Part shown: one piece after another, positions 1 through 8,377 of the stretch
Numbering within the stretch: the stretch's first letter is position 1
Layout of the letters: each line of letters begins with the position of its first letter
Source: a virus
Strand: one strand, 5' to 3'
DNA: 41,649 nucleotides
Virus record (IMG/VR): IMGVR_UViG_3300028763_000015
Coordinates: 1 to 41,649 of that record
Notes under the pieces: model-generated
What the model was told of the DNA's origin: nothing
What the model saw: only the letters and a program-made list of their open reading frames with translations
The model's database searches: none
Translations under genes and position numbers: made by a program

Positions 1-485
1 TTTTTATTATATATTTTATATGTATGGTCATAATCATTCTTTTCGTCTTTTGATTTAAATTCTTCTGATACACAATACCATTTATCGTCAAGTTCTGGAA
101 AAGTTGTATCTCCATCTATAATAGTAAGAACTACAGTCAAATATACAGTATCTGAAATATCTAAAAATTGTTTGTATATACTACCACCTCCTGTTATAAA
201 AACTTCATCTCCATACATGTTAGCTGTTTCTAATGCATCTTCTATTGAATATACTGGAATAGTATCAGGTTCATTAAAACTCTTGTCTAATGTCAATACT
301 ATATTTGTTCTATTTGGTAATGCTCCTTTTGGTAAAGAATAAAATGTTTTATCACCCATGATAATAGGTTTATTAAGAGTCAATTCTTTGAATTTTTTAA
401 GATCACTGCTTAATCTCCACAATAATTTATTATCTTTTCCTATCACCAAATTTTCTGATACTGCTACAATTATATTTACTTTCAT
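1..485 (-). CDS. folA: Dihydrofolate reductase, 3' end cut by window edge
   Basis: Reduces dihydrofolate to tetrahydrofolate with NADPH, supporting thymidylate synthesis. Reading leftward from the ATG at 485, the protein starts MKVNIIVAVSENLVIG and shows the family landmarks: the NxVIG loop, an LLWRL segment where LPWHL is usual, the acidic active-site residue in SSDLKKF, KPIIMGDKTF, PNRTNIVLT, and the NADPH-binding FITGGGSIYKQFL. About 161 codons are present, which is nearly full family length; the reading frame is still open at base 1, so only a few C-terminal residues should be missing. The Pro-to-Leu change in the LPW motif is the one visible oddity. Large phages commonly carry DHFR for nucleotide metabolism. 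Identity is secure; role in this phage is inferred. Confidence 0.95.
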   Translation of the reverse strand, partial: MKVNIIVAVSENLVIGKDNKLLWRLSSDLKKFKELTLNKPIIMGDKTFYSLPKGALPNRTNIVLTLDKSFNEPDTIPVYSIEDALETANMYGDEVFITGGGSIYKQFLDISDTVYLTVVLTIIDGDTTFPELDDKWYCVSEEFKSKDEKNDYDHTYKIYNK

Positions 486-577
486 TCTTTATTGATTAAT
501 TTAAATTATTTATATTATTTTTCATGTAAAGTTTAATAAATAACTATTATCAAAAAAACAAAAATTCATTTTTTTTA

Positions 578-626
578 TTTAATATATATAATTGAATAAA
601 AATAGACATATGAATTTTAATATATA
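578..626 (+). promoter_or_regulatory. Two copies of an A/T-only promoter-like motif
   Basis: TTTAATATATA occurs at 578-588 and again at 616-626, 78 and 40 nt before the ATG at 667. The same 11-mer precedes the genes at 1967, 7421 and 9539. No TAnnTTTG box lies here. I infer a phage-specific (possibly late) promoter; in DNA this A/T-rich, chance matches are a concern. Confidence 0.4.
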
Positions 627-666
627 ATATACAAAATTAATATACAAAAAAAATAATATTGAAAAA

Positions 667-1179
667 ATGACAAAAAATATTTTAAGTTTAAATGATTTCA
701 AAGGTAAGAAATCTACTACACAAGAATCTTCAGTAAATGAAATGGTAGACGCAATTGACGATTTCTATCGTGTTAGTGTCGATGTAGATCTACCAAAATC
801 ATTAGTTGGTTCATTTATTAAGAAAGTTAAAGAAAGTTCAGGAAAAGATTTAAGAGCTGAAATGGGTGAAAAAATATTAGCTGAAAGATTAGTACAATGT
901 GCTAATGAAAACTATTTGAATATTGAAAATCTTCCAGTTGAAATAGTAACAGGATCTGATAAAGGACCAGTTCAAGCACAGCCACAAGCACAAGGTGCTC
1001 AAGATGAATTTGGAGATGAATCACAAGTTCAACCAGCACAAGGAGCACAAGCACAAGCTCAAGTTCAGCCCGGAACAGCACAAGCTCAACCTGCAGGTAG
1101 TACTCAAGCTCAAGTTCAAGCAACTATTCAACCAAGTGCTCAATCTGCTGCTGCACAAGTTCCAGCACAAGAAATTTAA
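667..1179 (+). CDS. Unknown protein with Gln/Ala-rich low-complexity tail
   Basis: 170 residues with two parts. The first ~98 look folded and helical, with mixed charge. The rest is a repetitive Gln/Ala/Pro/Val tail built from QAQ, QVQ and QPA units with almost no charge. No signal peptide or membrane segment. I do not recognise the family. Such a tail suggests a flexible linker or an interaction region, as seen in some virion proteins, but this is a guess. It is a single-gene unit: preceded by two A/T-only promoter-like motifs and followed directly by a strong bidirectional terminator. Confidence 0.85.
   Translation: MTKNILSLNDFKGKKSTTQESSVNEMVDAIDDFYRVSVDVDLPKSLVGSFIKKVKESSGKDLRAEMGEKILAERLVQCANENYLNIENLPVEIVTGSDKGPVQAQPQAQGAQDEFGDESQVQPAQGAQAQAQVQPGTAQAQPAGSTQAQVQATIQPSAQSAAAQVPAQEI
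967..1170 (+). repeat. Degenerate CAAGCACAAG-type coding repeat
   Basis: The tail of the 667-1179 gene is built from degenerate repeats of CAAGCACAAG and CAAGTTCAA units encoding Gln-Ala and Gln-Val. Repeat-number change by slippage would mostly keep the frame when in multiples of three. Confidence 0.6.
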
Positions 1180-1191
1180 TTAGAATTTAAC

Positions 1192-1233
1192 AAAAAAAAA
1201 GATTATTACAATTAAGTAATAATCTTTTTTTTT
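1192..1233. terminator. Bidirectional intrinsic terminator
   Basis: A perfect 9-bp stem (1201-1209 with 1216-1224) and a 6-nt loop, flanked by an A-run on the left and a T-run on the right. It can therefore stop the plus gene ending at 1179 and the convergent minus gene ending at 1250. Confidence 0.85.
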
Positions 1234-1249
1234 ATGTAATTTTTTTTAT

Positions 1250-1558
1250 TTAATCTAAATAATCTGGAGTTTTCAAAATAAGTCTATCAAATATATTTAA
1301 AAGTCTTTCATCTGATAAAAAAGATTCAGCTAATTCATTTTTGTCATCATTATGACTCATATATTTATATCCATTATCAAGAATATAAATTATGATAGAT
1401 TCTTGTTCCTCATCTGTTAAACTAAGAATAAAAATCTTAACTTCATCTTTCTGTTCAGATGTCATTTTCATAATGTCAAAATTTTTGATTGAATCATAAA
1501 ATTTTGAATTTTTGATTACATCAAATTCCTCAATTTGTTTAAATTTAATTTCTTCCAT
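1250..1558 (-). CDS. Unknown small acidic protein
   Basis: 102 residues, rich in Glu, Asp, Lys and Ile, predicted mostly helical, with no signal peptide, membrane segment, Cys cluster or known motif. It lies 17 nt downstream of the 1576-1815 gene on the same strand, so the two probably share the promoter at 1835-1864. Function unknown. Confidence 0.75.
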   Translation of the reverse strand: MEEIKFKQIEEFDVIKNSKFYDSIKNFDIMKMTSEQKDEVKIFILSLTDEEQESIIIYILDNGYKYMSHNDDKNELAESFLSDERLLNIFDRLILKTPDYLD

Positions 1559-1575
1559 AATTTTTTTATATATTT

Positions 1576-1815
1576 TTAAATTTTAAATATTTTAAATGTA
1601 TAATCTCCATCATCTTGTACTGCAAACTCAGTTTCAACAGACCAATCATTAAATGGAAAATCAAATCCATCATCAAAATAAACATAATTATCATCAATAG
1701 TATGAACTTTGGTGTTTTCTTTAATACTACCATCTTCATAGTGCTTATATTCAACATAAACTTCATCTCCTACTTTAAGGAGTTTTAATTCTGATAATGT
1801 ATACAATTTTTTCAT
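1576..1815 (-). CDS. Small SH3-like barrel candidate, unknown function
   Basis: 79 residues. After a short helical N-terminus, the sequence LKVGDEVYVEY followed by alternating beta-type segments and acidic turns (VHTIDDNYVYFDD) resembles small SH3-like/KOW-type barrels, which recur among the small proteins of this window. Unlike those it lacks the RKLKL tail. A host-type promoter lies 20 nt upstream, making this the first gene of a two-gene unit with 1250-1558. Fold is inferred from pattern only. Confidence 0.75.
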   Translation of the reverse strand: MKKLYTLSELKLLKVGDEVYVEYKHYEDGSIKENTKVHTIDDNYVYFDDGFDFPFNDWSVETEFAVQDDGDYTFKIFKI

Positions 1816-1834
1816 ATTTCAATTATTTATAGTA

Positions 1835-1864
1835 CAAAGATACAACATTATTAGTAATATACAA
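1835..1864 (-). promoter_or_regulatory. Bacteroidota-type promoter
   Basis: On the minus strand: TTG (1862-1864), 19 nt, then TATCTTTG (1835-1842), an exact match to the Bacteroidota TTG/TAnnTTTG consensus and correctly placed for the gene starting at 1815. Confidence 0.75.
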
Positions 1865-1936
1865 TACAATATAGACAAATAATATTCATTTAATTATAAT
1901 TAACAATATTAGTTAAAAATTAAATGATATTTAAAA

Positions 1937-1947
1937 TTTAATATATA
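1937..1947 (+). promoter_or_regulatory. A/T-only promoter-like motif
   Basis: TTTAATATATA, 19 nt before the ATG at 1967; identical to the copies upstream of 667, 7421 and 9539. Confidence 0.4.
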
Positions 1948-1966
1948 ATAAAAATTAATAAAAAAT

Positions 1967-2452
1967 ATGTCAATAAAACGCTATAGTGATTTTGATACAT
2001 CAAATGTACAAAATATTCCTACTGAATCTAAAATATCAATAGATAATTATTCTAAAGATGAAACTATTAAAGAAGAAGTGTTATTAACGCCTAAAGATAG
2101 CTCTGATTTGACAATTGAAATATTAGAAGAAAAAATAATTAAATTTAATAGCGGGCATATAACTGATATTCTTGAAACAATAAAAAATAAGTATTCTGAT
2201 ACTGATTACTTCATTAGAAAAAAAGATAATCAATTGCATATTGTTAAGTATAATGAAACATTAAAAATGAATATTAATGAATTTGTTAATAGCTTATTGA
2301 AATTCTACTCCACAAAACCTGAATTGAAAAAAATAACAGAAGGAATAAAAGTAAAAGGAAATGATAAATTTTCAATTGTTGAAAATATGCATCCAAAATA
2401 TTCTGAAAAGTTTATCAATGATATAACATCTTTACTCTCAAAGAAAAATTAA
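1967..2452 (+). CDS. Unknown protein, possible packaged-protein N-terminus
   Basis: 161 residues, hydrophilic, no membrane segment or known motif. The N-terminus MSIKRYSDFD (basic/hydrophobic start, then aromatic, acidic, aromatic) loosely resembles the capsid-targeting-like starts seen at 4433, 5682, 7421 and 9539, but without the (L/I)xE site. It is preceded by the A/T-only motif found before those genes. Possibly a head-associated protein; weakly supported. Confidence 0.8.
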   Translation: MSIKRYSDFDTSNVQNIPTESKISIDNYSKDETIKEEVLLTPKDSSDLTIEILEEKIIKFNSGHITDILETIKNKYSDTDYFIRKKDNQLHIVKYNETLKMNINEFVNSLLKFYSTKPELKKITEGIKVKGNDKFSIVENMHPKYSEKFINDITSLLSKKN

Positions 2453-2464
2453 ACAGTTAAATAG

Positions 2465-2494
2465 TTGTATATTAGAAATATTTTTGTATCTTTG
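2465..2494 (+). promoter_or_regulatory. Bacteroidota-type promoter for the DHH gene
   Basis: TTG at 2465-2467, 19-nt spacer, TATCTTTG at 2487-2494; an exact consensus match ending 26 nt before the ATG at 2521. Confidence 0.8.
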
Positions 2495-2520
2495 TAATCT
2501 AATTATAAAGATATAAATTT

Positions 2521-4380
2521 ATGGCCGCACCAAAACTTCCAAAAGATATAAATTATTGGTTAAAAAAAGGCAAATCTGGAAAAGATGTATGCTTAATTAC
2601 ACACGATGACTTAGATGGAATAGTATCAGCAATTATAATGAAAAATTATTTAATTCATCAAGGTTTTACTATTAAAAAGTATGGTATTATAAATTATCAA
2701 GAAGGAGTTGATGCATTTAAACTTGATAATAGTTTAATTAATATCACATTAGACTTTGCTAATGATGATGAGACATTTGATTACTATGTTGATCATCATG
2801 GAATTTTTTCAGAGGAGGAAAAAATAAAAGCTCAAAAGAAAGGTAGTATAAAAACTAATACTGGCTCTGCTGCTGAAGGGTTAGCTATTCAATTAGGCAT
2901 ACCTTTTTCAAATGATACAAAAGATTGGATAGATATGATAGATTCAGCAAAGTATGATGAATATGATGTTGATATAAAAGGAATATTAGATTTTGACTTA
3001 AATAATATTATCAATAGTCCTAATGCAAAATTAAATTTTGCAGCATCTTTCAATCAAATGCTTAAACGTTCTGATCACAAAACATTTATTGAAGTTATAA
3101 ATGCTTCTAATGAGCCATCAATATATAATATATTCAGACTATTCAAAATATTCTATCCTAAAAATAATCCTAATTTCAAAAATGGTGATGAGCCTGAATT
3201 TGTATCTGATGCATATTCTAGATTATCTCAAATGAAAACAAAAACTAGGGGAATTGGAGATAAATCACAAGGCTTCACAGAAGATGGTAAAAAAATAATA
3301 TTTTCATCACAAGATGAATTTTGGAAAAAATTTGCGCAAAACATTCCATATATAAATTATGATGATGATGGTAATGCTATAAACTCAGATGAATTAAAAT
3401 GGCAAGTTAAACCTGTGGTGTATCAAATAATTGGAAATTTAATGTATGTACCATCAGGAACTTGGGCTAATGCATTAAGAGCGAAATCTATTTTTTCACA
3501 AGATGTTGAATCAGGAATAATAAAAAATAATCCTAAACTAAACTTCGTTTTACTACAATATGGAAACACTCTTCAAATTGCAAATTTGACTACTAAAATG
3601 TCAGATATGTCAGAAGAAGATTTACCAAAAGACAAAAATGGATTATCAATTGACAATTTAGGATCATATATGAATGGTTTGTTAAAAAATTTCAATCAAT
3701 ATATGGATTATAATGATGAAAGAACTGTTGCAGGAGGACATCCTGGTATCGGATCAATATCTAATATATTCAAAAGCTGCAAAAAAGATAATTATAAAAA
3801 TATAAAATTTTTAGATTTATTAAGAAATAAAATTATTAATGATATTTCAGGAGTTAAATGGGGTATTACAATGGCTTGGAATGAATCAGACGAAAAAGGA
3901 AAAGTATTTGCTCCTGATGAAGTTAATAAGAAACTAATTGACATTGAAAATATCAGTAGTGAAAATGATATTAAAACTGAGAATGATGAACTTGAAATAT
4001 TAAATTATATTGTTATTAACAATATTAAAGATAAAATATTATTTTTTAAAAATGAAACAATTAGAAAAATTTACGATATTTGGTTGAGTACAGATTTCTA
4101 TGAAGTTAAATCTAAAAAAGTAAAGCCAGATGATTTAGAAAAAATATACTTCAAAAAAAATAAAGAAATAGAAAATAGTATATTATTTAAAGAAATTTAC
4201 ACCAGATTTGAATTAAATGATATTTATAGTGATACTCTAATAGATGCAAGAAAGACACAAAGGAAAGAGCTTAAAAGGGTATTCAAATACATATTCAATA
4301 TAATGAATAGTTTTTATATTAAGAATGACATAAAGAAAAAATATGATAATATTATAAAAACAAAAAAGACACTTATTTAA
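2521..4380 (+). CDS. DHH/DHHA1-family phosphoesterase
   Basis: 619 residues. The N-terminal DHH domain shows motif I HDDLDG (28-33), a metal-binding Asp in LDFA (78), the signature DHH (91-93) and a further Asp in WIDMID (about 138-141). A DHHA1-like substrate-binding motif, AGGHPG, lies at about 404-409. The family (RecJ, NrnA-type nanoRNases, GdpP-type cyclic-dinucleotide phosphodiesterases) hydrolyses phosphodiester bonds with Mn2+. The ~300-residue spacing between the domains and the ~200-residue extension after the GGH motif fit none of the standard members. Substrate (short DNA/RNA or cyclic nucleotide) cannot be told from sequence. A host-type promoter just upstream suggests expression by host polymerase. 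A terminator overlaps the last codons. Confidence 0.85.
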   Translation: MAAPKLPKDINYWLKKGKSGKDVCLITHDDLDGIVSAIIMKNYLIHQGFTIKKYGIINYQEGVDAFKLDNSLINITLDFANDDETFDYYVDHHGIFSEEEKIKAQKKGSIKTNTGSAAEGLAIQLGIPFSNDTKDWIDMIDSAKYDEYDVDIKGILDFDLNNIINSPNAKLNFAASFNQMLKRSDHKTFIEVINASNEPSIYNIFRLFKIFYPKNNPNFKNGDEPEFVSDAYSRLSQMKTKTRGIGDKSQGFTEDGKKIIFSSQDEFWKKFAQNIPYINYDDDGNAINSDELKWQVKPVVYQIIGNLMYVPSGTWANALRAKSIFSQDVESGIIKNNPKLNFVLLQYGNTLQIANLTTKMSDMSEEDLPKDKNGLSIDNLGSYMNGLLKNFNQYMDYNDERTVAGGHPGIGSISNIFKSCKKDNYKNIKFLDLLRNKIINDISGVKWGITMAWNESDEKGKVFAPDEVNKKLIDIENISSENDIKTENDELEILNYIVINNIKDKILFFKNETIRKIYDIWLSTDFYEVKSKKVKPDDLEKIYFKKNKEIENSILFKEIYTRFELNDIYSDTLIDARKTQRKELKRVFKYIFNIMNSFYIKNDIKKKYDNIIKTKKTLI

Positions 4381-4392
4381 GTGTCTTTTTTT
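4362..4392 (+). terminator. Intrinsic terminator overlapping the end of the DHH gene
   Basis: 8-bp stem 4368-4375/4378-4385 (GACACTTA with its complement) with flanking A-run and T-run. The left arm encodes the last residues of the DHH protein, and the stop codon lies in the right arm. Confidence 0.8.
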
Positions 4393-4432
4393 ATTATTTT
4401 TTTTATATATAATAAAAAATAAAAATAATATA

Positions 4433-5014
4433 ATGAGATATATTAAAAATTATGAGGAAAAAATTAACGAAGAATTTAAAATACCTCAATTTATTAGAAA
4501 TTATAAAGAAACAGGAGATTTAATAAAAGATAAAGTATATGAAAATCTTCAAATCGCAAAAGATAAAATAAATGATCCCGAAAATATTCGTAAATTAAAT
4601 GATTTTTTAGATAATGTAGAAGAGACAACTACAAAAATTTCTAATACAATGAAAAATAATAGAAATCTAAAAATAATAGAAAATATGTTGACTGGTAGTA
4701 AATGGATTGCTATTGTAACATCAGTTTACCAATTAATATTTAATACTACAATATCACTCACTAGTTTTAGTTTAGGTGGAATAGGGGCAATTAAAATTGC
4801 ATTGTTTTTATACATATTAAAATTAATAGTTAATATATTTAGGAATTATAATAATTTTATATCCTTGACAAAAGCAGCTAAAGATTTTGTCATTAATATA
4901 ACCAAAATATTTAAGACTACTAATAATTCAAACAATCCTGTCATAAATAATAATTCGTCTGATAATATTAGTGAAAGTTATATTCTATATTTGACAGAAA
5001 AAGGAATTATATAA
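4433..5014 (+). CDS. Membrane protein with capsid-targeting-like N-terminus
   Basis: 193 residues. The start MRYIKNYEEKINE carries (L/I)xE (INE) at 11-13, resembling the T4 capsid-targeting sequence (MKTYQEFIxE) removed by the prohead protease. Residues ~20-85 are a charged amphipathic helical region; two hydrophobic segments follow at about 91-112 and 116-137, then an Asn-rich tail. A membrane-active protein packaged in the head or delivered with the DNA is one reading; a small host-membrane protein is the alternative. Preceded by a TTTATATATAATA stretch like the A/T-only promoter motif. First gene of a plus-strand run to 6734. Confidence 0.8.
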   Translation: MRYIKNYEEKINEEFKIPQFIRNYKETGDLIKDKVYENLQIAKDKINDPENIRKLNDFLDNVEETTTKISNTMKNNRNLKIIENMLTGSKWIAIVTSVYQLIFNTTISLTSFSLGGIGAIKIALFLYILKLIVNIFRNYNNFISLTKAAKDFVINITKIFKTTNNSNNPVINNNSSDNISESYILYLTEKGII

Positions 5015-5028
5015 AAAAAATTGTTTTA

Positions 5029-5337
5029 ATGAATCACGTAAAATTAATTACAGAGATGTATAATAAAAATCCAGAGTATGAAACAAACTCATTTGGATGG
5101 AAAATTCCAGTAAGAAATTATATTGATGATGTATTTGATCATATATCATACATATATTGTAATGATAAACATATAAGTGAAAAATCATTTAATCAATTAG
5201 ATGAAGCAGATTCTTATATAAAAAGTATTTTTGATAATAATTCAGAAATATTAGAAGAAATTAATAATCTTAAAGATAAAAGAATAGAGTATACAGCAGA
5301 GTTTATTTATGATAGATATTTTAAAAATGTAAATTGA
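5029..5337 (+). CDS. Unknown small protein
   Basis: 102 residues, acidic, mixed helix, with an aromatic-rich centre (HISYIYCNDKH). No motif recognised. It sits 14 nt after the membrane protein and 4 nt before the next gene, so it is probably co-transcribed and translationally coupled. Confidence 0.75.
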   Translation: MNHVKLITEMYNKNPEYETNSFGWKIPVRNYIDDVFDHISYIYCNDKHISEKSFNQLDEADSYIKSIFDNNSEILEEINNLKDKRIEYTAEFIYDRYFKNVN

Positions 5338-5341
5338 TAAT

Positions 5342-5680
5342 ATGAAAGTAAATAAATATAAAGAATATTTAAAATTTAAAGATAAGTATGAAATTATTAG
5401 ACAAGAAATTATGAATCTAATAGAAGAATATTATATTTTTAATGATAATTTCAGAATAGAACATCTTGGAGATACAAAGCATAGCTATATGTCAATTACT
5501 AATTTAAATAAATCTGATGAAAAAGATTATGAAACTGGAGAATATTGGTATTGGGTTGAATACCACTATCCGTATGCAGATAAAAATTTTGATAAAATAA
5601 GTCAAAGTGAATTTGATGATATTATGAAATTTATAGACAATCCTGAAGTATATAAAAAAGCAAAAAAATTTAACTTGTGA
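5342..5680 (+). CDS. Unknown protein tagged at both ends (MKVNKYKEY...KKFNL)
   Basis: 112 residues. N-terminus MKVNKYKEYLKF and C-terminus KKAKKFNL. The same pair of end signatures is found in the genes at 5682, 7421, 8385 and 30355, whose middles are unrelated. The centre is acidic and aromatic (EYWYWVEYHYPYAD). The gene is 2 nt from 5682-5966, which begins with the same six residues MKVNK(Y/F). Function unknown; the ends suggest a shared destination such as the prohead. Confidence 0.8.
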   Translation: MKVNKYKEYLKFKDKYEIIRQEIMNLIEEYYIFNDNFRIEHLGDTKHSYMSITNLNKSDEKDYETGEYWYWVEYHYPYADKNFDKISQSEFDDIMKFIDNPEVYKKAKKFNL

Positions 5681-5681
5681 T

Positions 5682-5966
5682 ATGAAAGTAAATAAATTTG
5701 AAGAAATAAACGAAAGTTCAAGAGTAAGAGGATATTATATTAATTCTGAAAATGGTGAATTAAGAACAGGATATACTCACAATTCTAATATTTTTTTAAC
5801 TGATGAAGAATATAAAAGAATAAAAGGATTAGCAGATAGTATTAAAGCATCTTGTGAAAATTATAATGATATGAAAGAAACTAAAATTTCAATGCTAAGA
5901 GCAGCAATACATAAAGTTAAAGATGATTCTGAATTTATGAAGACAACAAATAAATTTAATATTTAA
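5682..5966 (+). CDS. Unknown protein tagged at both ends (MKVNKFEEINE...NKFNI)
   Basis: 94 residues. MKVNKFEEINE has the (L/I)xE (INE) site at 9-11 expected of a T4-type capsid-targeting sequence; the protein ends TTNKFNI. The body is charged and helical, with a stretch resembling a small coiled coil. It directly follows 5342-5680, with which it shares both ends but not the middle. Function unknown. Confidence 0.8.
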   Translation: MKVNKFEEINESSRVRGYYINSENGELRTGYTHNSNIFLTDEEYKRIKGLADSIKASCENYNDMKETKISMLRAAIHKVKDDSEFMKTTNKFNI

Positions 5967-5972
5967 TTACAT

Positions 5973-6734
5973 ATGAAAAATGTAATATTATTATTAACTA
6001 AATCATCATCACAGGTTATTATTAATCAATACAACAAATTAAAAACAGAATTAAATCCCGAAAAATATGACATTTTTATTTTATATCATGATAAAATTAA
6101 TAATATTCCTAATATAATAAAAAATGAAAATTATTTTTCTTTTAATAACAACATTCTACAAGAATTAAATTTTAAACCGATTGGTAAATTTTTATTACCA
6201 GGTAGTAATCACTTTCCCCTTTTTAAATTTAAAAAAATTCATTCTGAATACAAATATTATTGGATAATTGAAGATGATGTTAGATTCAATGGTAATTGGA
6301 ATACATTTTTTGGTGAATTTGAAAATTTTAATTGTGATTTTTTATCATCTAATATGAGAAATTATATAGATGATTCATCATGGTGTTATTTTAATTCATT
6401 GTCTCACCCTATTATAAAAATAAAAGATGAAAATAAAATAGCATCATTCAACCCAATATACAGAATATCAAATAATTCAATTGATTATCTTAGTGATATG
6501 TTTTTAGATGGTTGGTCTGGACATCATGAAGTATCAATTTCAACTTTATTAAATTATGGAGGATTTCATATTGCAGATTTTGGAGGTAACGGAAAATACA
6601 CTCCAGATGAATTTAAAAATAAAAATTATAATATAAATGATAGTAAAACTCACATTTATAGACAGATTTTCACTGAAGTAGGAAATATTCCTGATGTAAT
6701 TTATCATCCAGTTAAAAATTTTAAAAATAATTAA
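5973..6734 (+). CDS. Putative glycosyltransferase (GT-A-like)
   Basis: 253 residues. An N-terminal beta-strand start (MKNVILLLTK), a central YYWIIEDDVRFNGNW segment with EDDV at 100-103 (a DxD-like metal and nucleotide-sugar site), then NPIYRIS and GWSGHHEVSIS (about 180-190), which suits the acceptor/catalytic part of GT-A enzymes acting on surface sugars. No membrane segment, so it would act in the cytoplasm on a nucleotide sugar and an unknown acceptor (DNA base, host glycan or phage protein). Closest known grouping that I can think of is the DUF3405-like set; unverified. It follows 5682-5966 by 6 nt. It lacks the end tags of its neighbours. Confidence 0.6.
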   Translation: MKNVILLLTKSSSQVIINQYNKLKTELNPEKYDIFILYHDKINNIPNIIKNENYFSFNNNILQELNFKPIGKFLLPGSNHFPLFKFKKIHSEYKYYWIIEDDVRFNGNWNTFFGEFENFNCDFLSSNMRNYIDDSSWCYFNSLSHPIIKIKDENKIASFNPIYRISNNSIDYLSDMFLDGWSGHHEVSISTLLNYGGFHIADFGGNGKYTPDEFKNKNYNINDSKTHIYRQIFTEVGNIPDVIYHPVKNFKNN

Positions 6735-6737
6735 TAA

Positions 6738-7364
6738 TTATTTTCTTTTAGATGCTAATATAATATCAATTGATTTGTTGATGTCTCTATCAGAAATTCT
6801 CATATCTTTATACTTATCATGTATTTCTACTTCAGTATCTCCTATATTAATTTCCTTCAATTCTTCTTTAAGATCTTTGAAAAACTCTTTCATACTTTTT
6901 TGTAATTTATATAGAGTCTCAATACAATCTTTCATTTCTCTTTGAAACATTGATACTGCTTGAAATAAATCTGCATCAGAACTACCATTATCTATTTGTT
7001 TCATTAGATTAATTAATCCTCTTTTAGAACAGGATATAGAGAATTTTAAATCAGAAATTGCAAGAGCATCATTTTTAATTATGTTATTTATATTTTTATT
7101 TAACATAATATCTTCTGATAAATATAAATTTGCTATACATTCTAATGTTTCTTTTGATTCCTCTCTGATTACTTCCAAATCTTTTTCATAATCATGCATT
7201 TCAATTTTAAAATTCAAGTCTATGTTATTATTAACTGGAAAAAACTCAGATGGATCAAAATCCAATTCTTCTTGAGCATCTTCTATTTCAGTTTTTAACT
7301 GTTCTATATTTGATTGAAATGATTCTCTGTAGTCTTGTGCGGTTGGTGTTTCACTTTTAGCCAT
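6738..7364 (-). CDS. Unknown helical/coiled-coil protein
   Basis: 208 residues, almost entirely charged helix, with heptad-like patterns at about 15-35 and 140-175 (ETLYKLQKSMKEFFKDLKEELKE). No membrane segment or Cys cluster. It is a single minus-strand gene between two plus-strand blocks, converging on the glycosyltransferase-like gene 3 nt away and diverging from the ankyrin gene. A structural or small-terminase-like role would fit the helical profile, but nothing proves it. Confidence 0.8.
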   Translation of the reverse strand: MAKSETPTAQDYRESFQSNIEQLKTEIEDAQEELDFDPSEFFPVNNNIDLNFKIEMHDYEKDLEVIREESKETLECIANLYLSEDIMLNKNINNIIKNDALAISDLKFSISCSKRGLINLMKQIDNGSSDADLFQAVSMFQREMKDCIETLYKLQKSMKEFFKDLKEELKEINIGDTEVEIHDKYKDMRISDRDINKSIDIILASKRK

Positions 7365-7381
7365 AAAAATAACTTTAATTT

Positions 7382-7392
7382 TTTAATATATA
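7382..7392 (+). promoter_or_regulatory. A/T-only promoter-like motif
   Basis: TTTAATATATA in the divergent gap between 7364 (minus) and 7421 (plus), 28 nt before the plus-strand ATG. Confidence 0.4.
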
Positions 7393-7420
7393 TAAATAAA
7401 TATAAGTTAGAATATATAAT

Positions 7421-8365
7421 ATGATAAAAAAATATAACATGTTTCTATTAAATGAAAATATATCTATGTCAAATGAAGATATAATTGAAATACTAAAATC
7501 ATTAGAGACAGAAGACAATAAAAACTCTATTTTAATTAAAAGATTAGTTAATTATACTGATAAAAGTGGTAAGAATGTACTAATGAGCGTAGTATCATCT
7601 AATAATATTGATTTAATAGATTATATTTTGAAATTTGATGTAAATTTAAACCAAGTAGTAACAAGTACTGGAGAAAACGTATTATTTTTTTGTAAAAACA
7701 TTAATGTATTTAAAAAATTATATGAATTAGGAGCCAATGCGAATCAAATTACTAAAATTGATCGTACAGTATTAAATTCACTATCAAGAAAGAAATTATT
7801 TAATGTTGAGTTATATCAAAAAATAATTACAGATGATGTTGATATAAATAAAATTGATATGAATAATGAATCTGTTCTTACTGGATCTATATTAAATAAA
7901 AAAATATTGGAATTATTATTAAATAACAATGTGAATTTGAATGGATTGGATCAATCAAATTTTTTATATAGGTTATCTTATGAACTAAATTATTATCCTA
8001 AAAAACAAAATATAATATTAGACATATTTAAAATCCTATTTAAAAATGGAATGATAATTCAAAACGAGACAAATTTTATAAATATATTAAGATTAGATTC
8101 AAATAATATAGATATTATATATGATTTCATTGTTCCACTAAATAAATATATAACTGATAATATGATAATATTAATTTATGATAAATTATGTCATGAATCT
8201 GGAATGGATAGAATAAAGATGGCTAATAAATTATTGAGATTAGGCTCATATCCTAAATTCTACAATAAGTTAAAAAATAGTTTTAGAGAACAATTCTATA
8301 TCGAATTCGCTGATTATATAAAGGAGAATCCATTTTATGAAGATGCCGAAAAATTTAACTTGTAA
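7421..8365 (+). CDS. Ankyrin-repeat protein tagged at both ends
   Basis: 314 residues. Residues ~45-180 show degenerate ankyrin repeats, for example SGKNVLMSVVSSNNIDLIDY, then STGENVLFFC...LYELGANANQ and DRTVLNSL. The rest is helical. The N-terminus MIKKYNMFLLNE contains (L/I)xE (LNE, residues 10-12) as in capsid-targeting peptides; the C-terminus is EDAEKFNL. Ankyrin repeats bind other proteins, so a packaged or injected protein that binds a host target is an attractive inference. Its upstream motif TTTAATATATA and long plus-strand operon (to 10722) fit the other tagged genes. Confidence 0.8.
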   Translation: MIKKYNMFLLNENISMSNEDIIEILKSLETEDNKNSILIKRLVNYTDKSGKNVLMSVVSSNNIDLIDYILKFDVNLNQVVTSTGENVLFFCKNINVFKKLYELGANANQITKIDRTVLNSLSRKKLFNVELYQKIITDDVDINKIDMNNESVLTGSILNKKILELLLNNNVNLNGLDQSNFLYRLSYELNYYPKKQNIILDIFKILFKNGMIIQNETNFINILRLDSNNIDIIYDFIVPLNKYITDNMIILIYDKLCHESGMDRIKMANKLLRLGSYPKFYNKLKNSFREQFYIEFADYIKENPFYEDAEKFNL

Positions 8366-8366
8366 T

Positions 8367-8377
8367 ATTAATATATA
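8367..8377 (+). promoter_or_regulatory. Variant A/T-only promoter-like motif
   Basis: ATTAATATATA followed by CAC, directly after the stop codon at 8365 and 7 nt before the ATG at 8385. It supports starting the next gene at 8385. Confidence 0.3.

Noticed and set aside
902-1123. Minus-strand open frame opposite the Gln/Ala tail
   Set aside because: It is a low-complexity Leu/Val shadow of the repetitive coding sequence with no leader of its own.
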